From assembly GCF_013260645.1 (NCBI RefSeq), contig NZ_CP053921.1:1557763-1621762 (forward strand): a stretch of 64,000 nt of DNA, in the 5' to 3' direction. Each line of letters starts with the position of its first letter. Position 1 is the first letter of the stretch. The notes beneath the pieces were generated by a model. That model worked only from the letters and a program-made list of their open reading frames with translations. It was not told where the DNA came from and did not search any database. The translations under genes were made by a program, and so were the position numbers. Positions 27,328-37,097 of the stretch are shown here, piece after piece. The DNA is from Erythrobacter mangrovi. Lineage in GTDB: Bacteria > Pseudomonadota > Alphaproteobacteria > Sphingomonadales > Sphingomonadaceae.

Positions 27328-28599
27328 GTGACGGACTATCCGGCCTCTTACTACGCGGCGACCGCGAACCCCTTCGGTCGGCACGCCGCCTTGCGCGGCG
27401 CCGTCAATGCGGATGTCGTGGTGGTGGGCGGCGGCTTCACCGGCCTCTCGGCGGCCTTGTCGGCCGCGGAAGCCGGGTTCTCGGTAGTGCTGGTCGAAGC
27501 GAAGCGCATCGCCTGGGCCGCGTCGGGGCGCAATGGTGGGCAGATGATCCCGGGCATGCGCTGGGCCGCAACCGACCTGGTCGAGAAGTTCGGCGAGGGG
27601 GAAGGGCGGCGGCTGGTCGAACTTGGCCTGCAGGCCACGGCGAGCGTGCGGAACCGGATCGCGAAACACGCCATCGCCTGCGACCTGCGTGACGGTCACT
27701 TTCATGCGGCGTCAAAGCCGGGGCACCTCGACGATGTGCGGAAGGAAGTCGACCTGCTGCATCGCCTCGTCGGCTACGAAGCCGCGCGTGTGGTCGAGAA
27801 GGCGGATGTGCCGCAGTTCGTTGCCAGCAAGGCCTATCACGGCGGCATGTTCGATGCGCTGGGAGGGCACCTGCACCCGCTCAACTACGCGCTTGGGCTG
27901 GCGGAAGCGGCAGAGGCGGCCGGGGTGAGGATCTTCGAGGAAACCCCGGCACTCGCAATGGAGCATGGTTCTCCGGTCCGTGTGACCACCCCCGATGGGG
28001 TAGTCACCGCGCGTCACGGCATCCTGGCTTGCGACACCGAAGTCGGTTCGGTCGAGGCATCGATGCGGCGGATGATGATGCCGGTGGTCAACTACAACGT
28101 CGCCACGCGCGTGCTCGGGGAAGAAGAGGCGAGGGCACTGATCCCCTCCAATGCCTCGATCGCGGAGAGCCGCTTTGTGCTCAATTACTACCGCCTGACC
28201 GCCGACAACCGCCTGCTGTTCGGCGGTGGCGAGAAGTATTCACCGCGCCCGCCCGCGAGCATCGCGGACTTCGTTCGCCCACATATCGAACAGGTCTTCC
28301 CGCAACTGCGCGGGATCGAGATCGACTATGGCTGGGGCGGGGCGATAGGCGTCACGCTGAACCGCCTGCCGCAGTTCGGGCGGATCGGGAACAGCTTCTA
28401 TGCGCAGGGGTATTCGGGACACGGCGTGCTGCTGACCACGTTGGCGGGCGAGCTGGTGGTCGAGGCATTGCGCGGTACCGCCGAACGCTTCGACCTGATG
28501 GCCAGCCTGCCCAAGCCGGGATTCCCCGGCGGGCCGCTGCTGCGCCACCCGCTCTATGTGCTGGGCATGCTGTGGTATGCGCTGAGGGACAGGCTATGA
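27328..28599 (+). CDS. puuB: Gamma-glutamylputrescine oxidase-like FAD enzyme
   Basis: A DAO-type flavoenzyme of 423 residues. The dinucleotide-binding loop is VVVGGGFTGLSAALSAAEAG, followed by the AASGRNGGQMIPG motif and a C-terminal PQFGRIGNSFYAQGYSGHG. It aligns along its length with E. coli PuuB, which begins SYYAAS where this has SYYAAT. The GTG at 27328 gives that start, 1 nt after the puuA stop; a GTG at 27301 in the same frame would add nine residues and overlap puuA. It would oxidise gamma-glutamylputrescine to the aldehyde, releasing ammonia and H2O2. Confidence 0.87.
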   Translation: MTDYPASYYAATANPFGRHAALRGAVNADVVVVGGGFTGLSAALSAAEAGFSVVLVEAKRIAWAASGRNGGQMIPGMRWAATDLVEKFGEGEGRRLVELGLQATASVRNRIAKHAIACDLRDGHFHAASKPGHLDDVRKEVDLLHRLVGYEAARVVEKADVPQFVASKAYHGGMFDALGGHLHPLNYALGLAEAAEAAGVRIFEETPALAMEHGSPVRVTTPDGVVTARHGILACDTEVGSVEASMRRMMMPVVNYNVATRVLGEEEARALIPSNASIAESRFVLNYYRLTADNRLLFGGGEKYSPRPPASIADFVRPHIEQVFPQLRGIEIDYGWGGAIGVTLNRLPQFGRIGNSFYAQGYSGHGVLLTTLAGELVVEALRGTAERFDLMASLPKPGFPGGPLLRHPLYVLGMLWYALRDRL

Positions 28600-29942
28600 T
28601 CGCGGACAGTGCCATTGCCGCCATGCTGGAGCGCGAGAAGGCGCGGTTCGAAGCGGCCAACCCGAAATCGCGCGCGTTGGGGGCCGAGGCCGCGCGCCAC
28701 TGGCATCGCGGCGTGCCGTTCCACTGGATGCTCGATTGGGGCACGCCGTTTCCGCTGTTCGCCGAGCGGGCCGAAGGGGCTCGGCTGTGGGACGTCGACG
28801 GCCATTGCTACGAAGACTTTTGCCTTGGCGATACCGGCTCGATGTTCGGCCATTCGCCGCCGCCGGTCGCCCGGGCTATCGCCGAACAGGCATCGCGCGG
28901 GCTTACCTACATGCTCGCAACCGAAGACGCCCCGATCGTGGCGGACGAATTGGCCAAGCGGTTCGGCCTGCCATTCTGGCAGGTGACATCGACCGCGAGC
29001 GAGGCCAATCGCGCCGTGATCCGCTGGTGCCGCGGCATTACCGGGCGTGACAAGATCCTGGTGTTCAATGGTTGCTATCACGGCGCGGTCGACGACGTCT
29101 TCGTCGACCTGCGCGATGGCGTGCCCGAACTGCGCAAGTCGCTGGTTGGACAAGTCTACGACGTGCGCGAACACACGCGGGTGATCGAGTTCAACGATCT
29201 TGCCGCGCTCGAGGAAGCGCTGGCTTCGGGAGATGTCGCCGCGGTGTTGACCGAACCAGCGCTGACCAATGTCGGCATGGTCCTGCCCGATCCCGGTTAC
29301 CTCGAAGCGATGCGTGAGCTGACCAGCCGCCATGGAACGCTGCTCGTCTTCGACGAGACGCACACGATTTCGTCCGGCTATGGCGGGCATTCGATGACCT
29401 ATGGGCCCAAGCCGGACATCTTCGTGGTCGGCAAGCCGGTTGCGGGCGGGGTGCCCTGCGCGGTCTTCGGCTTCAGCGCGGAGGTGGCCCAGCGGATGGA
29501 GCAGCTGCGCGAAGAGGGCGAGAAGGGGCATTCGGGGATCGGCACCACGCTGTCGGCCAATGCGCTGGCGCTCGCCGCGATGCGTGCCAACCTCACCGAG
29601 GTCATGACGCCGGCCGCCTATGACCACATGCTGCCGCTGGCCGATCGGCTCGCTGCGACGCTCGAACGGGTCATCGCCAGTCACGGACTGCCCTGGCCGG
29701 TGGTCCATGTCGGTGCGCGTGCGGAATTCATCTGTGCCGACCGGGCGCCGCGCAATGGCACTGAGGCACGCGCCTCGATGCAGGGCGCGCTCGAGCATGC
29801 GATCCACCTGTTTTTCATCAACCGGGGCGTGCTGATCGCGCCCTTTCACAACATGATGCTTGTCAGCCCCGCCACGACCGACGCACAAGTCGCGCGATTG
29901 GCGGAAACGCTCGACGAGTGCCTGGGGGTTCTCGTCCCATGA
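28596..29942 (+). CDS. Class III (HemL-like) aminotransferase
   Basis: A 448-residue PLP enzyme of the aspartate aminotransferase/glutamate-1-semialdehyde aminomutase family. It shows LWDVDGHCYEDFCLGDTGSM near the N-terminus, LLVFDETHTISSGYGG and the PLP Lys in DIFVVGKPVAGGVPCAVFG. The start ATG overlaps the puuB stop in ATGA, so it belongs to the operon. It is probably used for an amino-aldehyde or omega-amino acid intermediate of polyamine breakdown, but family members vary widely and the substrate is uncertain. It is distinct from the SpuC-like aminotransferase at 39418. Confidence 0.82.
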   Translation: MIADSAIAAMLEREKARFEAANPKSRALGAEAARHWHRGVPFHWMLDWGTPFPLFAERAEGARLWDVDGHCYEDFCLGDTGSMFGHSPPPVARAIAEQASRGLTYMLATEDAPIVADELAKRFGLPFWQVTSTASEANRAVIRWCRGITGRDKILVFNGCYHGAVDDVFVDLRDGVPELRKSLVGQVYDVREHTRVIEFNDLAALEEALASGDVAAVLTEPALTNVGMVLPDPGYLEAMRELTSRHGTLLVFDETHTISSGYGGHSMTYGPKPDIFVVGKPVAGGVPCAVFGFSAEVAQRMEQLREEGEKGHSGIGTTLSANALALAAMRANLTEVMTPAAYDHMLPLADRLAATLERVIASHGLPWPVVHVGARAEFICADRAPRNGTEARASMQGALEHAIHLFFINRGVLIAPFHNMMLVSPATTDAQVARLAETLDECLGVLVP

Positions 29943-29956
29943 CGCAGGAAACAAAG

Positions 29957-31339
29957 ATGCCCAAGAGTTCGAGCGCAATCGCTACTATCGAGGAAGCTCG
30001 GGCCTTCTTCGATGCCAATCCCGATATCGACGCGGTCGACATCATCTTCACCAACCTTTCGGGCGTGCCGCGCGGCAAGCGCTTGCGGCAACACGAAGTG
30101 CTGGCGGTGTATGAGAGCGGGCGGTTCCTCCCCGGATCGGTGCTGGTGATCGATATTACAGGCCGCGATACCGAGGAAACCGGCCTGGTCTGGGAAGATG
30201 GCGATGCCGACCGCTATTGCCTGCCGGTGCCCGGTACGCTGGTGCGCGCGCCGTGGCTGGGCGACGGGGCAGGGCAGTTCACCACCAGCTTCTACGAACT
30301 GGACCACACGCCCAGCGATCTCGATCCGCGTCACGTGCTGGGGCGTGTGGTCGACCGGCTGGTCGCGGATGGGTTGACCCCAGTGGTGGCGGTCGAGCTG
30401 GAGTTCTTCTTGCTCGAACAGGACGGTAGCGGCCGACCGATGATCGCCCGCGGCCTCAATAGCGGCGAGCAACCCTGGGCCAATGAGGTCTATTCGCTGC
30501 GCGAGATGGAGGACTTCAAGCCCTTCTTCGACGACCTCTACGCCGCCTGCGATGCGCAGGATATTCCGCTGGAATCGGGCATCAGCGAATATGCGCCGGG
30601 CCAGTTCGAACTGACCCTGCGGCACAAGCCCGACGCGCTGCGCGCGACTGATGATGCTGTGATGTACAAGCGCCTGGTCAAGGGCGTCGCCGCGCAGCAC
30701 GGCATGATCGCCAGCTTCATGGCCAAGCCCTTCGCCGAACAGGCGGGCAGCGGCATGCACCTGCACGTGTCGATGGCCGATGGGGATGGCAACAACGCCT
30801 TCGCCAGCGAGGATCCCGAGGGTTCTCCGCTGCTGCGCCATGCGATCGGCGGGATGAAGGAATGGCTGGGGGAATCGATGGCGATCTTCGCGCCCAACGC
30901 AAACTCGTACCGCCGGTTCAAGGCCAATTCCTATGCCCCGGTGGCGCCGACCTGGGGGGTGAACAACCGCACCGTAAGTCTGCGCGTGCCGGCCGGCTCG
31001 CCTGCCTCACGCCATGTCGAACACCGTATCTGCGGCGCCGATGCCAACCCCTATCTCGCGGTGGCGACGGTGCTGGCGGGGATGCATTACGGCATGACCA
31101 ACACAGTCGATCCCGGCTCGGCGATCGTCGGCAACGGCTACGAACAGGCACCCGAAGACTATCGCCTCCCCAACCACTGGGCGGCGGCGATCGAGGCGTT
31201 CAAGAACTCGGCCCGGATGCGCGATTACCTGGGTGACCGGTTCGTCACGCATTACACCACGGTGAAGGAAGTCGAGATGGCCCGATTCATGGCCGAGGTG
31301 ACCGAGCTCGACTACGCCTGGTACATGCACAACGCGTGA
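29957..31339 (+). CDS. Second glutamine synthetase family protein (polyamine ligase-like)
   Basis: A ligase of 460 residues related to PuuA. The segments VDIIFTNLSGVPRGKRLRQ, VAVELEFFLL, GSGMHLHVSM and EHRICGADANPYLAVATVL mark the glutamine-synthetase fold. ATG 29957 is preferred because AGGAAA lies 7 nt upstream; ATG 29939 overlaps the aminotransferase stop (ATGA) and would add six residues. As the second gamma-glutamylation enzyme in the locus it may act on spermidine, agmatine-derived putrescine or another amine. It lies at the end of the first operon. Confidence 0.83.
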   Translation: MPKSSSAIATIEEARAFFDANPDIDAVDIIFTNLSGVPRGKRLRQHEVLAVYESGRFLPGSVLVIDITGRDTEETGLVWEDGDADRYCLPVPGTLVRAPWLGDGAGQFTTSFYELDHTPSDLDPRHVLGRVVDRLVADGLTPVVAVELEFFLLEQDGSGRPMIARGLNSGEQPWANEVYSLREMEDFKPFFDDLYAACDAQDIPLESGISEYAPGQFELTLRHKPDALRATDDAVMYKRLVKGVAAQHGMIASFMAKPFAEQAGSGMHLHVSMADGDGNNAFASEDPEGSPLLRHAIGGMKEWLGESMAIFAPNANSYRRFKANSYAPVAPTWGVNNRTVSLRVPAGSPASRHVEHRICGADANPYLAVATVLAGMHYGMTNTVDPGSAIVGNGYEQAPEDYRLPNHWAAAIEAFKNSARMRDYLGDRFVTHYTTVKEVEMARFMAEVTELDYAWYMHNA

Positions 31340-31436
31340 GCGAGTAATGGCTGAGTTCCACGCAGCGACTGGCAGTCTACCAATGCGTGCGAGTCCGTGA
31401 TAATTTGCGGCTATCACGCCCTGTGGGAGGGATGCC

Positions 31437-31946
31437 ATGACGATCCGCCTGATGCCGCTTGTTGCGGCCGCGTTGCTAATCTCATCATGCGATACAGGGA
31501 AAGAGGCTGCTGACGGGACATCGCCCGAAGTCGCTGCAAGTGCTGACCCCGCTGCCGAAGAAGCAGCCATCCGGGTAAAGATCGCCCAATGGCTGGACCT
31601 GATCAAAGCCAAGGATGCGGCCGCAATTGCGCAAATGTATGCGGAAGACGGCGCCTTCATGCCGCCCAACGCACCTATCGGCAAAGGACGAGCGGCGATC
31701 GAGCAGAATTGGGCTGCGATGATGGGCGCCCCCGGCTTCGATCTCACCTTCGCCCCGGAGCAGATCATCGTTGCGTCTTCGGGCGACATGGCGCTCGATC
31801 GGGGGACGTACCGTTTGGTGGTCGCGCCGGAGGGTACGGAGCAGATCGACACCGGCAAATATGTGGTCGTCTGGCGGAAGGTCGATGGCGACTGGAAAGC
31901 CGCCGCGGACATCATCAACAGCGACCTTCCTGCTGGCGGCGGCTAG
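31437..31946 (+). CDS. Lipoprotein with NTF2-like (DUF4440) domain
   Basis: A 169-residue lipoprotein. The lipobox is LISSC (Cys about 18), followed by an Ala-rich linker and an NTF2-like domain: AAIRVKIAQWLDLIKAKDAAAIAQMYAEDGAF through VVWRKVDGDWKAAADIINSD. GGGAGGG lies before the ATG. It sits between the second ligase gene and the convergent lysR gene, about 100 nt after the former. The function of such secreted NTF2-like proteins is not established. It differs from the copper-cluster protein at 4484 in lacking Met/His repeats. Confidence 0.72.
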   Translation: MTIRLMPLVAAALLISSCDTGKEAADGTSPEVAASADPAAEEAAIRVKIAQWLDLIKAKDAAAIAQMYAEDGAFMPPNAPIGKGRAAIEQNWAAMMGAPGFDLTFAPEQIIVASSGDMALDRGTYRLVVAPEGTEQIDTGKYVVVWRKVDGDWKAAADIINSDLPAGGG

Positions 31947-31959
31947 CCTGTTTTAGCCC

Positions 31960-32856
31960 TCACCGCCGCTGTTCGTGGACCGTTTCCATGAACAGCATCG
32001 CGGGTTCGCTGTGGTGGGTCAGGCGGCGCCAGGCGATGCCGATGTCGACCGTCGGCAGATCCTCGCGTGGGCGCTTGGCGATGATGCGGTCGCCATCGAG
32101 ACTCCAGGGGCGATAGACCAGCTGCGGCAGGATCGTGATGCCTGCCCCGGTCCCGACGAGGCTGCGCACCCCCTCCATCGAGCTGGTGCGGTAGGACACG
32201 TGGGGCGGGTGGTCGAACTTCGACCAGATGCTTTCCACCAACCCGTCCATCTCGTCGAGCGAGAGCGTGACGACCGGCTCGTTCTCGAGATCGGCCAGGC
32301 TGAGCGCATCGACTTCGGATAGCGGATGCCAGGGTGCCATCCATGCGCGGCAATCGGACCGCAGCAGGACTTCGAAATCGATCGCCGCCTTCTGTACCAG
32401 GTTGGAGACGATCAGGATGCCGAGATCGAGTTCTCCATTGACGAGGAGATGTTCGATGTAATCGCGCTTGTCTTCCACCAGTTGCACGGTGACCTGCGGG
32501 AACATGCGGCGGAAGCGCGAGAGGATGTCGGAGAGGAAATATCCCGTCACCACCGGGGTTACGCCGATCTTGACCGTACCGGTGGCGGTAACCTGGTCAT
32601 GCCCGACCCCATCGGCCAGGTCGGCCACCGCATTGATGATCGAGCGCGCATGGCGCAGGAACTTGTGCCCTTCGCGGGTCAGTGTGACCCCCTTGGGGTG
32701 GCGGTAGAACAGCTTGACCCCGGTTTCCATTTCAAGCGTTCGGATCGCGTCGGTTACTGCAGATTGCGAGATCCCGACCGCTGTCGACCCGGCGGAAACG
32801 GAGCGGGCTTCGGCCACGGCGATGAAGTAACGAATCTGGCGGAAAGTTATGTTCAT
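31960..32856 (-). CDS. LysR-family transcriptional regulator of the polyamine locus
   Basis: A 298-residue protein with an N-terminal winged helix-turn-helix (about 1-60, MNITFRQIRYFIAVAEARSV then GISQSAVTDAIRTLE) and a LysR substrate-binding domain (about 90-295). It is divergent from potF, with 145 nt between the starts. A palindrome fitting the LysR box overlaps its own start codon, and a near-identical copy lies upstream of the porin gene, so it probably controls both transport and catabolism genes and itself. The co-inducer is presumably a polyamine or derivative; this is inference from context. Confidence 0.87.
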   Translation of the reverse strand: MNITFRQIRYFIAVAEARSVSAGSTAVGISQSAVTDAIRTLEMETGVKLFYRHPKGVTLTREGHKFLRHARSIINAVADLADGVGHDQVTATGTVKIGVTPVVTGYFLSDILSRFRRMFPQVTVQLVEDKRDYIEHLLVNGELDLGILIVSNLVQKAAIDFEVLLRSDCRAWMAPWHPLSEVDALSLADLENEPVVTLSLDEMDGLVESIWSKFDHPPHVSYRTSSMEGVRSLVGTGAGITILPQLVYRPWSLDGDRIIAKRPREDLPTVDIGIAWRRLTHHSEPAMLFMETVHEQRR

Positions 32857-32869
32857 CGATTTTTCCGAT
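32855..32869. promoter_or_regulatory. LysR-type operator candidate at lysR/potF
   Basis: ATCGATTTTTCCGAT here is, on the other strand, ATCGGAAAAATCGAT, one base different from the palindrome at 25060-25074. It overlaps the lysR start codon and would suit autorepression and activation of the divergent potF operon. Confidence 0.45.
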
Positions 32870-33001
32870 GGCTCCCGGTATGAATTATAGGCTAGCTAAG
32901 CGGGCGAGGCTAGTGCTTGATGAGCCTCATGAGAGAAGAGGACTCGAAGCGGTGGAATCGCCACCGCTTTGTCTTCGCAGTTTGAAGCCTGGGGGATCTT
33001 T

Positions 33002-34108
33002 ATGACCAAATTCGACCTGAACGGACACCGCATTGGCCGCCGTTCGCTGTTGCAGGGCATGGGCGTCGCCGCAATCGGTATTACCGTCACCGGACTCGGT
33101 GGTTGCACCAAGGAATCGGCCGAAACCGCCTCGACCGGTGAAGAAGGCGCACTCAATTTCTACAACTGGGACACCTACATCGGTGAAACCACGCTGGACG
33201 ACTTCAAGGAAGCCAGCGGCATCGCGGTGAAGATGGACCTGTTCGACAGCAATGACGTGCTGTTCGCCAAGTTCCGTGCGGGCAACCCAGGCTACGACGT
33301 GATCGTCCCGTCGAATGACTTTGTCGAGCGCATGGTCCAGGCCGATATGCTGATGGAGCTCGATCACTCGCTGCTCCCCAACATGAAGAACATCGACCCC
33401 GCCTTTATCGACGTCGACTACGACCCCGGCCGCAAGTACTCGATGCCCTACACCTGGCTGACGCTGGGGATCGGCTATCGCAAGTCGAAGGTGAAGTCGG
33501 TTCCCGATAGCTGGAAGGTCCTGTTCGATTCCGACGAATACAAGGGCCGCATCGCGGTGCTTTCGGAAGCGGGCGACATGTTCCGCCTCTACGGCAAGTA
33601 CCTGGGCAAGTCGGTCAATGAGCTGACACCTGCCGACATCAAGACCATCGAAGCGATGATGATCAAGCAGAAGCCGAACATCCAGAAGTTCCACGAGGAT
33701 GACGGCCAGGACCTGCTGCTCAAGGGCGATGTCGACCTGGTTCTCGAGTATAACGGCGATATTGCGCAGGCGATGGTCGAAGACGATGACATCGACTTCG
33801 TCATTCCGAAGGAAGGCAGCCAGCTCAATTCAGATACGCTGTGCATCCCCAAGGGCGCACCGCATCCGAAGAATGCGCATGCCTTCATCAACTACATCAT
33901 GGACGCCGAGGTCGATAAGAAGATCACCGAGACGATCCTCTATCCCACGCCGAATGCCGCCGCGAAGGCGCTGATGCCCGACGATTACAAGAGCAATCCG
34001 GTCATCTTCCCGCCCGCCGACGTGTTGGCAAAGTGCGAATACGCCAAGTTCAATCCCGAGCTGCAGCCGCTTTACGAAGAGGCTTTCACGCGGGTGCGCG
34101 CGTCCTGA
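33002..34108 (+). CDS. potF: Spermidine/putrescine ABC transporter substrate-binding protein
   Basis: A 368-residue periplasmic binding protein of the PotD/PotF family. The N-terminus has a twin-arginine motif (RRSLLQGMG) with a lipobox-like LGGC (Cys about 36), so it may be an exported lipoprotein. The mature domain begins LNFYNWDTYIGETTLDDFKE, typical of polyamine binders, and contains LVLEYNGDIAQAM. GGGGGAT lies before ATG 33002; the frame is open further up without a ribosome binding site. It captures the polyamine and delivers it to the PotH/PotI permease. First gene of the transport operon. Confidence 0.92.
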   Translation: MTKFDLNGHRIGRRSLLQGMGVAAIGITVTGLGGCTKESAETASTGEEGALNFYNWDTYIGETTLDDFKEASGIAVKMDLFDSNDVLFAKFRAGNPGYDVIVPSNDFVERMVQADMLMELDHSLLPNMKNIDPAFIDVDYDPGRKYSMPYTWLTLGIGYRKSKVKSVPDSWKVLFDSDEYKGRIAVLSEAGDMFRLYGKYLGKSVNELTPADIKTIEAMMIKQKPNIQKFHEDDGQDLLLKGDVDLVLEYNGDIAQAMVEDDDIDFVIPKEGSQLNSDTLCIPKGAPHPKNAHAFINYIMDAEVDKKITETILYPTPNAAAKALMPDDYKSNPVIFPPADVLAKCEYAKFNPELQPLYEEAFTRVRAS

Positions 34109-34194
34109 TCGGACGATCGTAGACAAATAGTAGGTTAAGTTGGGACACGTCCGGCACCCGCTTTGCGGGGCGCCGGGTCGTGCGGGAGATCCAC

Positions 34195-35103
34195 GTGGCA
34201 GAGCAGGATTGGCAGGCGGACAAGAAGGCGTTCTGGGCGGTGTCCGCGACTCCGCTGTTGTGGACCCTGCTGTTCTTCCTGGTCCCGATGAGCTTCGTTT
34301 GGCTCTACAGTTTCGGCAGCAATGTCGGGCTGACGGACATCGAGTTTTCCGGGACGCTCGACAATTACAAGCGCGCCATCCAGTGGCTTTACCTGTCGAT
34401 CTTCGTGAAGAGCTTCGGTGTTGCCGCGCTGGTGACGGTGATCTGCCTGATCATCGGCTTCCCGGTCGCCATGGCGCTGACCTTCGCGACCGAGAAATGG
34501 CGTCCCTGGCTGCTGCTGGGGATCATGCTGCCGTTCTGGACGAACCTGCTGATCCGCACTTACGCGCTGATGATCATGCTGGGTTCCAACGGCTATGCCA
34601 ACCGGACGATGGGCTGGTTCTGGGATAGCGCCAGCTGGATGAAGTCGCTGGTCGGTCTGCAGCCGCTACCGGCGTGGGAGCCGATCCAGCTGCTCTATAA
34701 CAACACCGCGGTCGTGCTGGGCCTGGTCTATGTCCACCTGCCCTTCATGGTTCTGCCACTCTATTCGGCGCTCGACAGGCTGGACAAGAGCCTGATCGAG
34801 GCGAGCCTCGATCTTGGTGCGGGGCATCTCCGCACGCTGCTGCGGATCGTGGTGCCGCTGGCGATGCCCGGCATCATCGCAGGGATCATGATTACGCTGA
34901 TCCCGGCGCTGGGCGCCTATCTGACCCCCGACCTGATGGGCGGGACCGAGAGCCAGATGATCGCCAATGTGATCGAACGGCAGTTCAAGCGCGCCAATGA
35001 CTGGCCTTTCGGCGCGGCGCTGTCGTTCCTGCTGATCTATGCCATGTTCATCCTGATCGCCGTGCAAAGCATCAAGCCCAAGAAGCGCGGGGAGGCTGCC
35101 TGA
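34195..35103 (+). CDS. potH: Polyamine ABC transporter permease PotH-like
   Basis: A 302-residue permease with six membrane spans. The first lies near residues 15-38; the EAA loop that contacts the ATPase is LIEASLDLGAGHLRTLLRIV. GTG 34195 is preferred because GGGAG lies 6 nt upstream; a GTG at 34180 in frame would add five residues. It follows potF by about 90 nt and overlaps potI by one base (TGATG). With PotI it forms the transmembrane channel. Confidence 0.9.
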   Translation: MAEQDWQADKKAFWAVSATPLLWTLLFFLVPMSFVWLYSFGSNVGLTDIEFSGTLDNYKRAIQWLYLSIFVKSFGVAALVTVICLIIGFPVAMALTFATEKWRPWLLLGIMLPFWTNLLIRTYALMIMLGSNGYANRTMGWFWDSASWMKSLVGLQPLPAWEPIQLLYNNTAVVLGLVYVHLPFMVLPLYSALDRLDKSLIEASLDLGAGHLRTLLRIVVPLAMPGIIAGIMITLIPALGAYLTPDLMGGTESQMIANVIERQFKRANDWPFGAALSFLLIYAMFILIAVQSIKPKKRGEAA

Positions 35104-35945
35104 TGGCTCTCTTCAATCGCACTCCGCGCGCGCCGCTCGAATACACCCGCACGCTGTGGATGCGGAGCTGGGTGACCGGTGTGCTGGTGTTCCTCTATGC
35201 GCCGCTCGTCGTGCTGATGATCTTCAGCTTCAACGATTCGAAGCGCAACGTCGTCTGGCGCGGCTTCACCACCAAGTATTACGAGAAGGCGCTGAGCAAC
35301 GACACGCTTGTCGAAGCGCTGATCAACTCACTGACGATCGCCGCATTTGCGACACTGGCCAGCCTGGTCATCGGCGCGATGGCCGCGATCATGCTGTGGC
35401 GCTTCCGCTTCCCGTTCAAGGGTGCGGTGGACGGGACGATCTCGCTCCCGATCATCGTCCCGGAGATTTGCCTGGGCGTGGCCATGCTGATCTTCTTCGC
35501 CTGGATCGAATGGCCCAACGACCTGATCTGGCCGCTCAACCTGGGGGCCATCACCATCGCCCATATCACCTTCTGCTTCCCCTTCGTGACCATGGTTGTC
35601 CGTTCGCGCCTGGCAAGCTTCAACAAGGAAGAGGAAGAGGCGGCGAAGGATCTTGGAGCGAGCGAGTGGCAGGCGTTTCGCGATGTGCTGCTGCCGCATA
35701 TGCGCCCATCGCTGGTGGCCGGCGCATTGCTGGCCTTCACGCTCAGCCTCGACGACTTCGTGATCACCTTCTTCACCAGCGGGCCGGACACGATCACCTT
35801 CCCGGTGAAGGTCTATTCGATGGTGCGCTTCTCGGTCACGCCCGAGGTCAATGCCGCTTCGACCCTGCTCATCATCCTGACCGTCGTACTGACGGCCGTC
35901 GCCCTGCGCCTGCAGGGCACCAAGAACCTAGCCGTGAGTCACTAA
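35103..35945 (+). CDS. potI: Polyamine ABC transporter permease PotI-like
   Basis: A 280-residue permease with six spans. It shows VLVFLYAPLVVLMIFSFN, the family's first helix, and the EAA loop EEEAAKDLGASEWQAFRDVL, followed by SLDDFVITFFTSGP, which is conserved in PotC/PotI. Its ATG shares a base with the potH stop, and the ATPase gene begins 3 nt after its stop. It is the second half of the membrane channel for polyamine import. Confidence 0.92.
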   Translation: MALFNRTPRAPLEYTRTLWMRSWVTGVLVFLYAPLVVLMIFSFNDSKRNVVWRGFTTKYYEKALSNDTLVEALINSLTIAAFATLASLVIGAMAAIMLWRFRFPFKGAVDGTISLPIIVPEICLGVAMLIFFAWIEWPNDLIWPLNLGAITIAHITFCFPFVTMVVRSRLASFNKEEEEAAKDLGASEWQAFRDVLLPHMRPSLVAGALLAFTLSLDDFVITFFTSGPDTITFPVKVYSMVRFSVTPEVNAASTLLIILTVVLTAVALRLQGTKNLAVSH

Positions 35946-35948
35946 GAG

Positions 35949-37076
35949 ATGCCCGACAAGAGTCCCATCATCCAGGTCCGGAACGTGTCGAAACGCTTCG
36001 GCAAGGTCATTGCGGTCGACGATGTCACCCTCGATATCGAGGCGGGCGAGTTCTTCGTCCTGCTCGGTCCTTCGGGCTGCGGCAAGACCACGCTGCTGCG
36101 CATGATCGCCGGCTTCGAACAACCGACCGAAGGGCAGATCCTGATCGACGGACAGAACATGGCGCACGTCCCGCCCAATCGTCGTCCGGTGAACATGGTG
36201 TTCCAGAGCTACGCCGTGTTCCCGCACATGTCGGTGGCGGACAACGTCGGCTATGGTCTCAAGATTACCGGGGTCGGTCGGGCCGAGCGCGACGAGCGCG
36301 TCCGCAAGGCGCTCGAACTGGTCAAGCTCGGCGGGCTCGAAGAACGCATGCCCGATCAGATGTCGGGCGGCCAGCGCCAGCGCGTCGCGCTGGCGCGCAG
36401 CCTGGTCATGCGGCCCAAGGTGCTGCTGCTCGACGAGCCGCTTTCGGCGCTGGACGCCAAGCTTCGGGCGCAGATGCAGTTCGAACTGGCAGATCTGCAG
36501 GAGCGGGTCGGAATCACCTTCGTGACGGTGACCCATGACCAGGACGAAGCGCTGTCGATGGCTTCGCGTATCGCAGTGATGAACAAGGGCGATATCTCAC
36601 AGCTTGCCACCCCATCGGACCTCTACGAATTCCCCGCCAATCGCTTCGTCGCGGACTTTGTGGGGTCGGTGAACATCTTCGAAGGCAAGCTGACCATTGA
36701 CGAACCCGACCGCGCAGCGGTCGATTGCCCGGGGGTGGGGCGCATTTACCTCAATCACGGAGTCACCGGATCGCATGGCTCGGACGTCTTCGTGGCGCTT
36801 CGGCCGGAGAAGATCTATCTCCACGTGCCCGGCAACGGGAAAGCGGTGGAGGCAGCCGCGAAGGACGCACCGGAGGGGCATAATTTCGCCCGGGGCAGGA
36901 TCACCTGCATGAGCTACCTTGGGGACATCACCCTGTTCGACGTTACGCTCGATGATGGTGCTGTTGTCCGCGTTTCGCGCCCGAACCTCTCGCGCCACGA
37001 CCAGGAAGATTTCGAATGGAATGACAGGGTGTCGATGCATTGGCGCGCCGACAGCCCGGTGGTGTTGCTGTCATGA
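35949..37076 (+). CDS. potG: Polyamine ABC transporter ATP-binding protein PotG-like
   Basis: A 375-residue ATPase with Walker A GPSGCGKTT (about 40-48), signature MSGGQRQRVALARSL, Walker B VLLLDEPLSALD and the switch His in FVTVTHDQDEAL. A C-terminal TOBE domain (about 285-370) is typical of PotA/PotG. It lies directly after potI and is followed, about 20 nt later, by the aldehyde dehydrogenase gene, so import and catabolism are on one transcript. The order potF-potH-potI-potG differs from E. coli potFGHI. Confidence 0.93.
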   Translation: MPDKSPIIQVRNVSKRFGKVIAVDDVTLDIEAGEFFVLLGPSGCGKTTLLRMIAGFEQPTEGQILIDGQNMAHVPPNRRPVNMVFQSYAVFPHMSVADNVGYGLKITGVGRAERDERVRKALELVKLGGLEERMPDQMSGGQRQRVALARSLVMRPKVLLLDEPLSALDAKLRAQMQFELADLQERVGITFVTVTHDQDEALSMASRIAVMNKGDISQLATPSDLYEFPANRFVADFVGSVNIFEGKLTIDEPDRAAVDCPGVGRIYLNHGVTGSHGSDVFVALRPEKIYLHVPGNGKAVEAAAKDAPEGHNFARGRITCMSYLGDITLFDVTLDDGAVVRVSRPNLSRHDQEDFEWNDRVSMHWRADSPVVLLS

Positions 37077-37097
37077 TCGCAAGCAGGAACTAGGACC

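Noticed and set aside
28029..28595. Upstream extension of the HemL-like aminotransferase frame
   Set aside because: It lies inside puuB in another frame; the ATGA overlap at 28596 gives a natural start and normal protein length.
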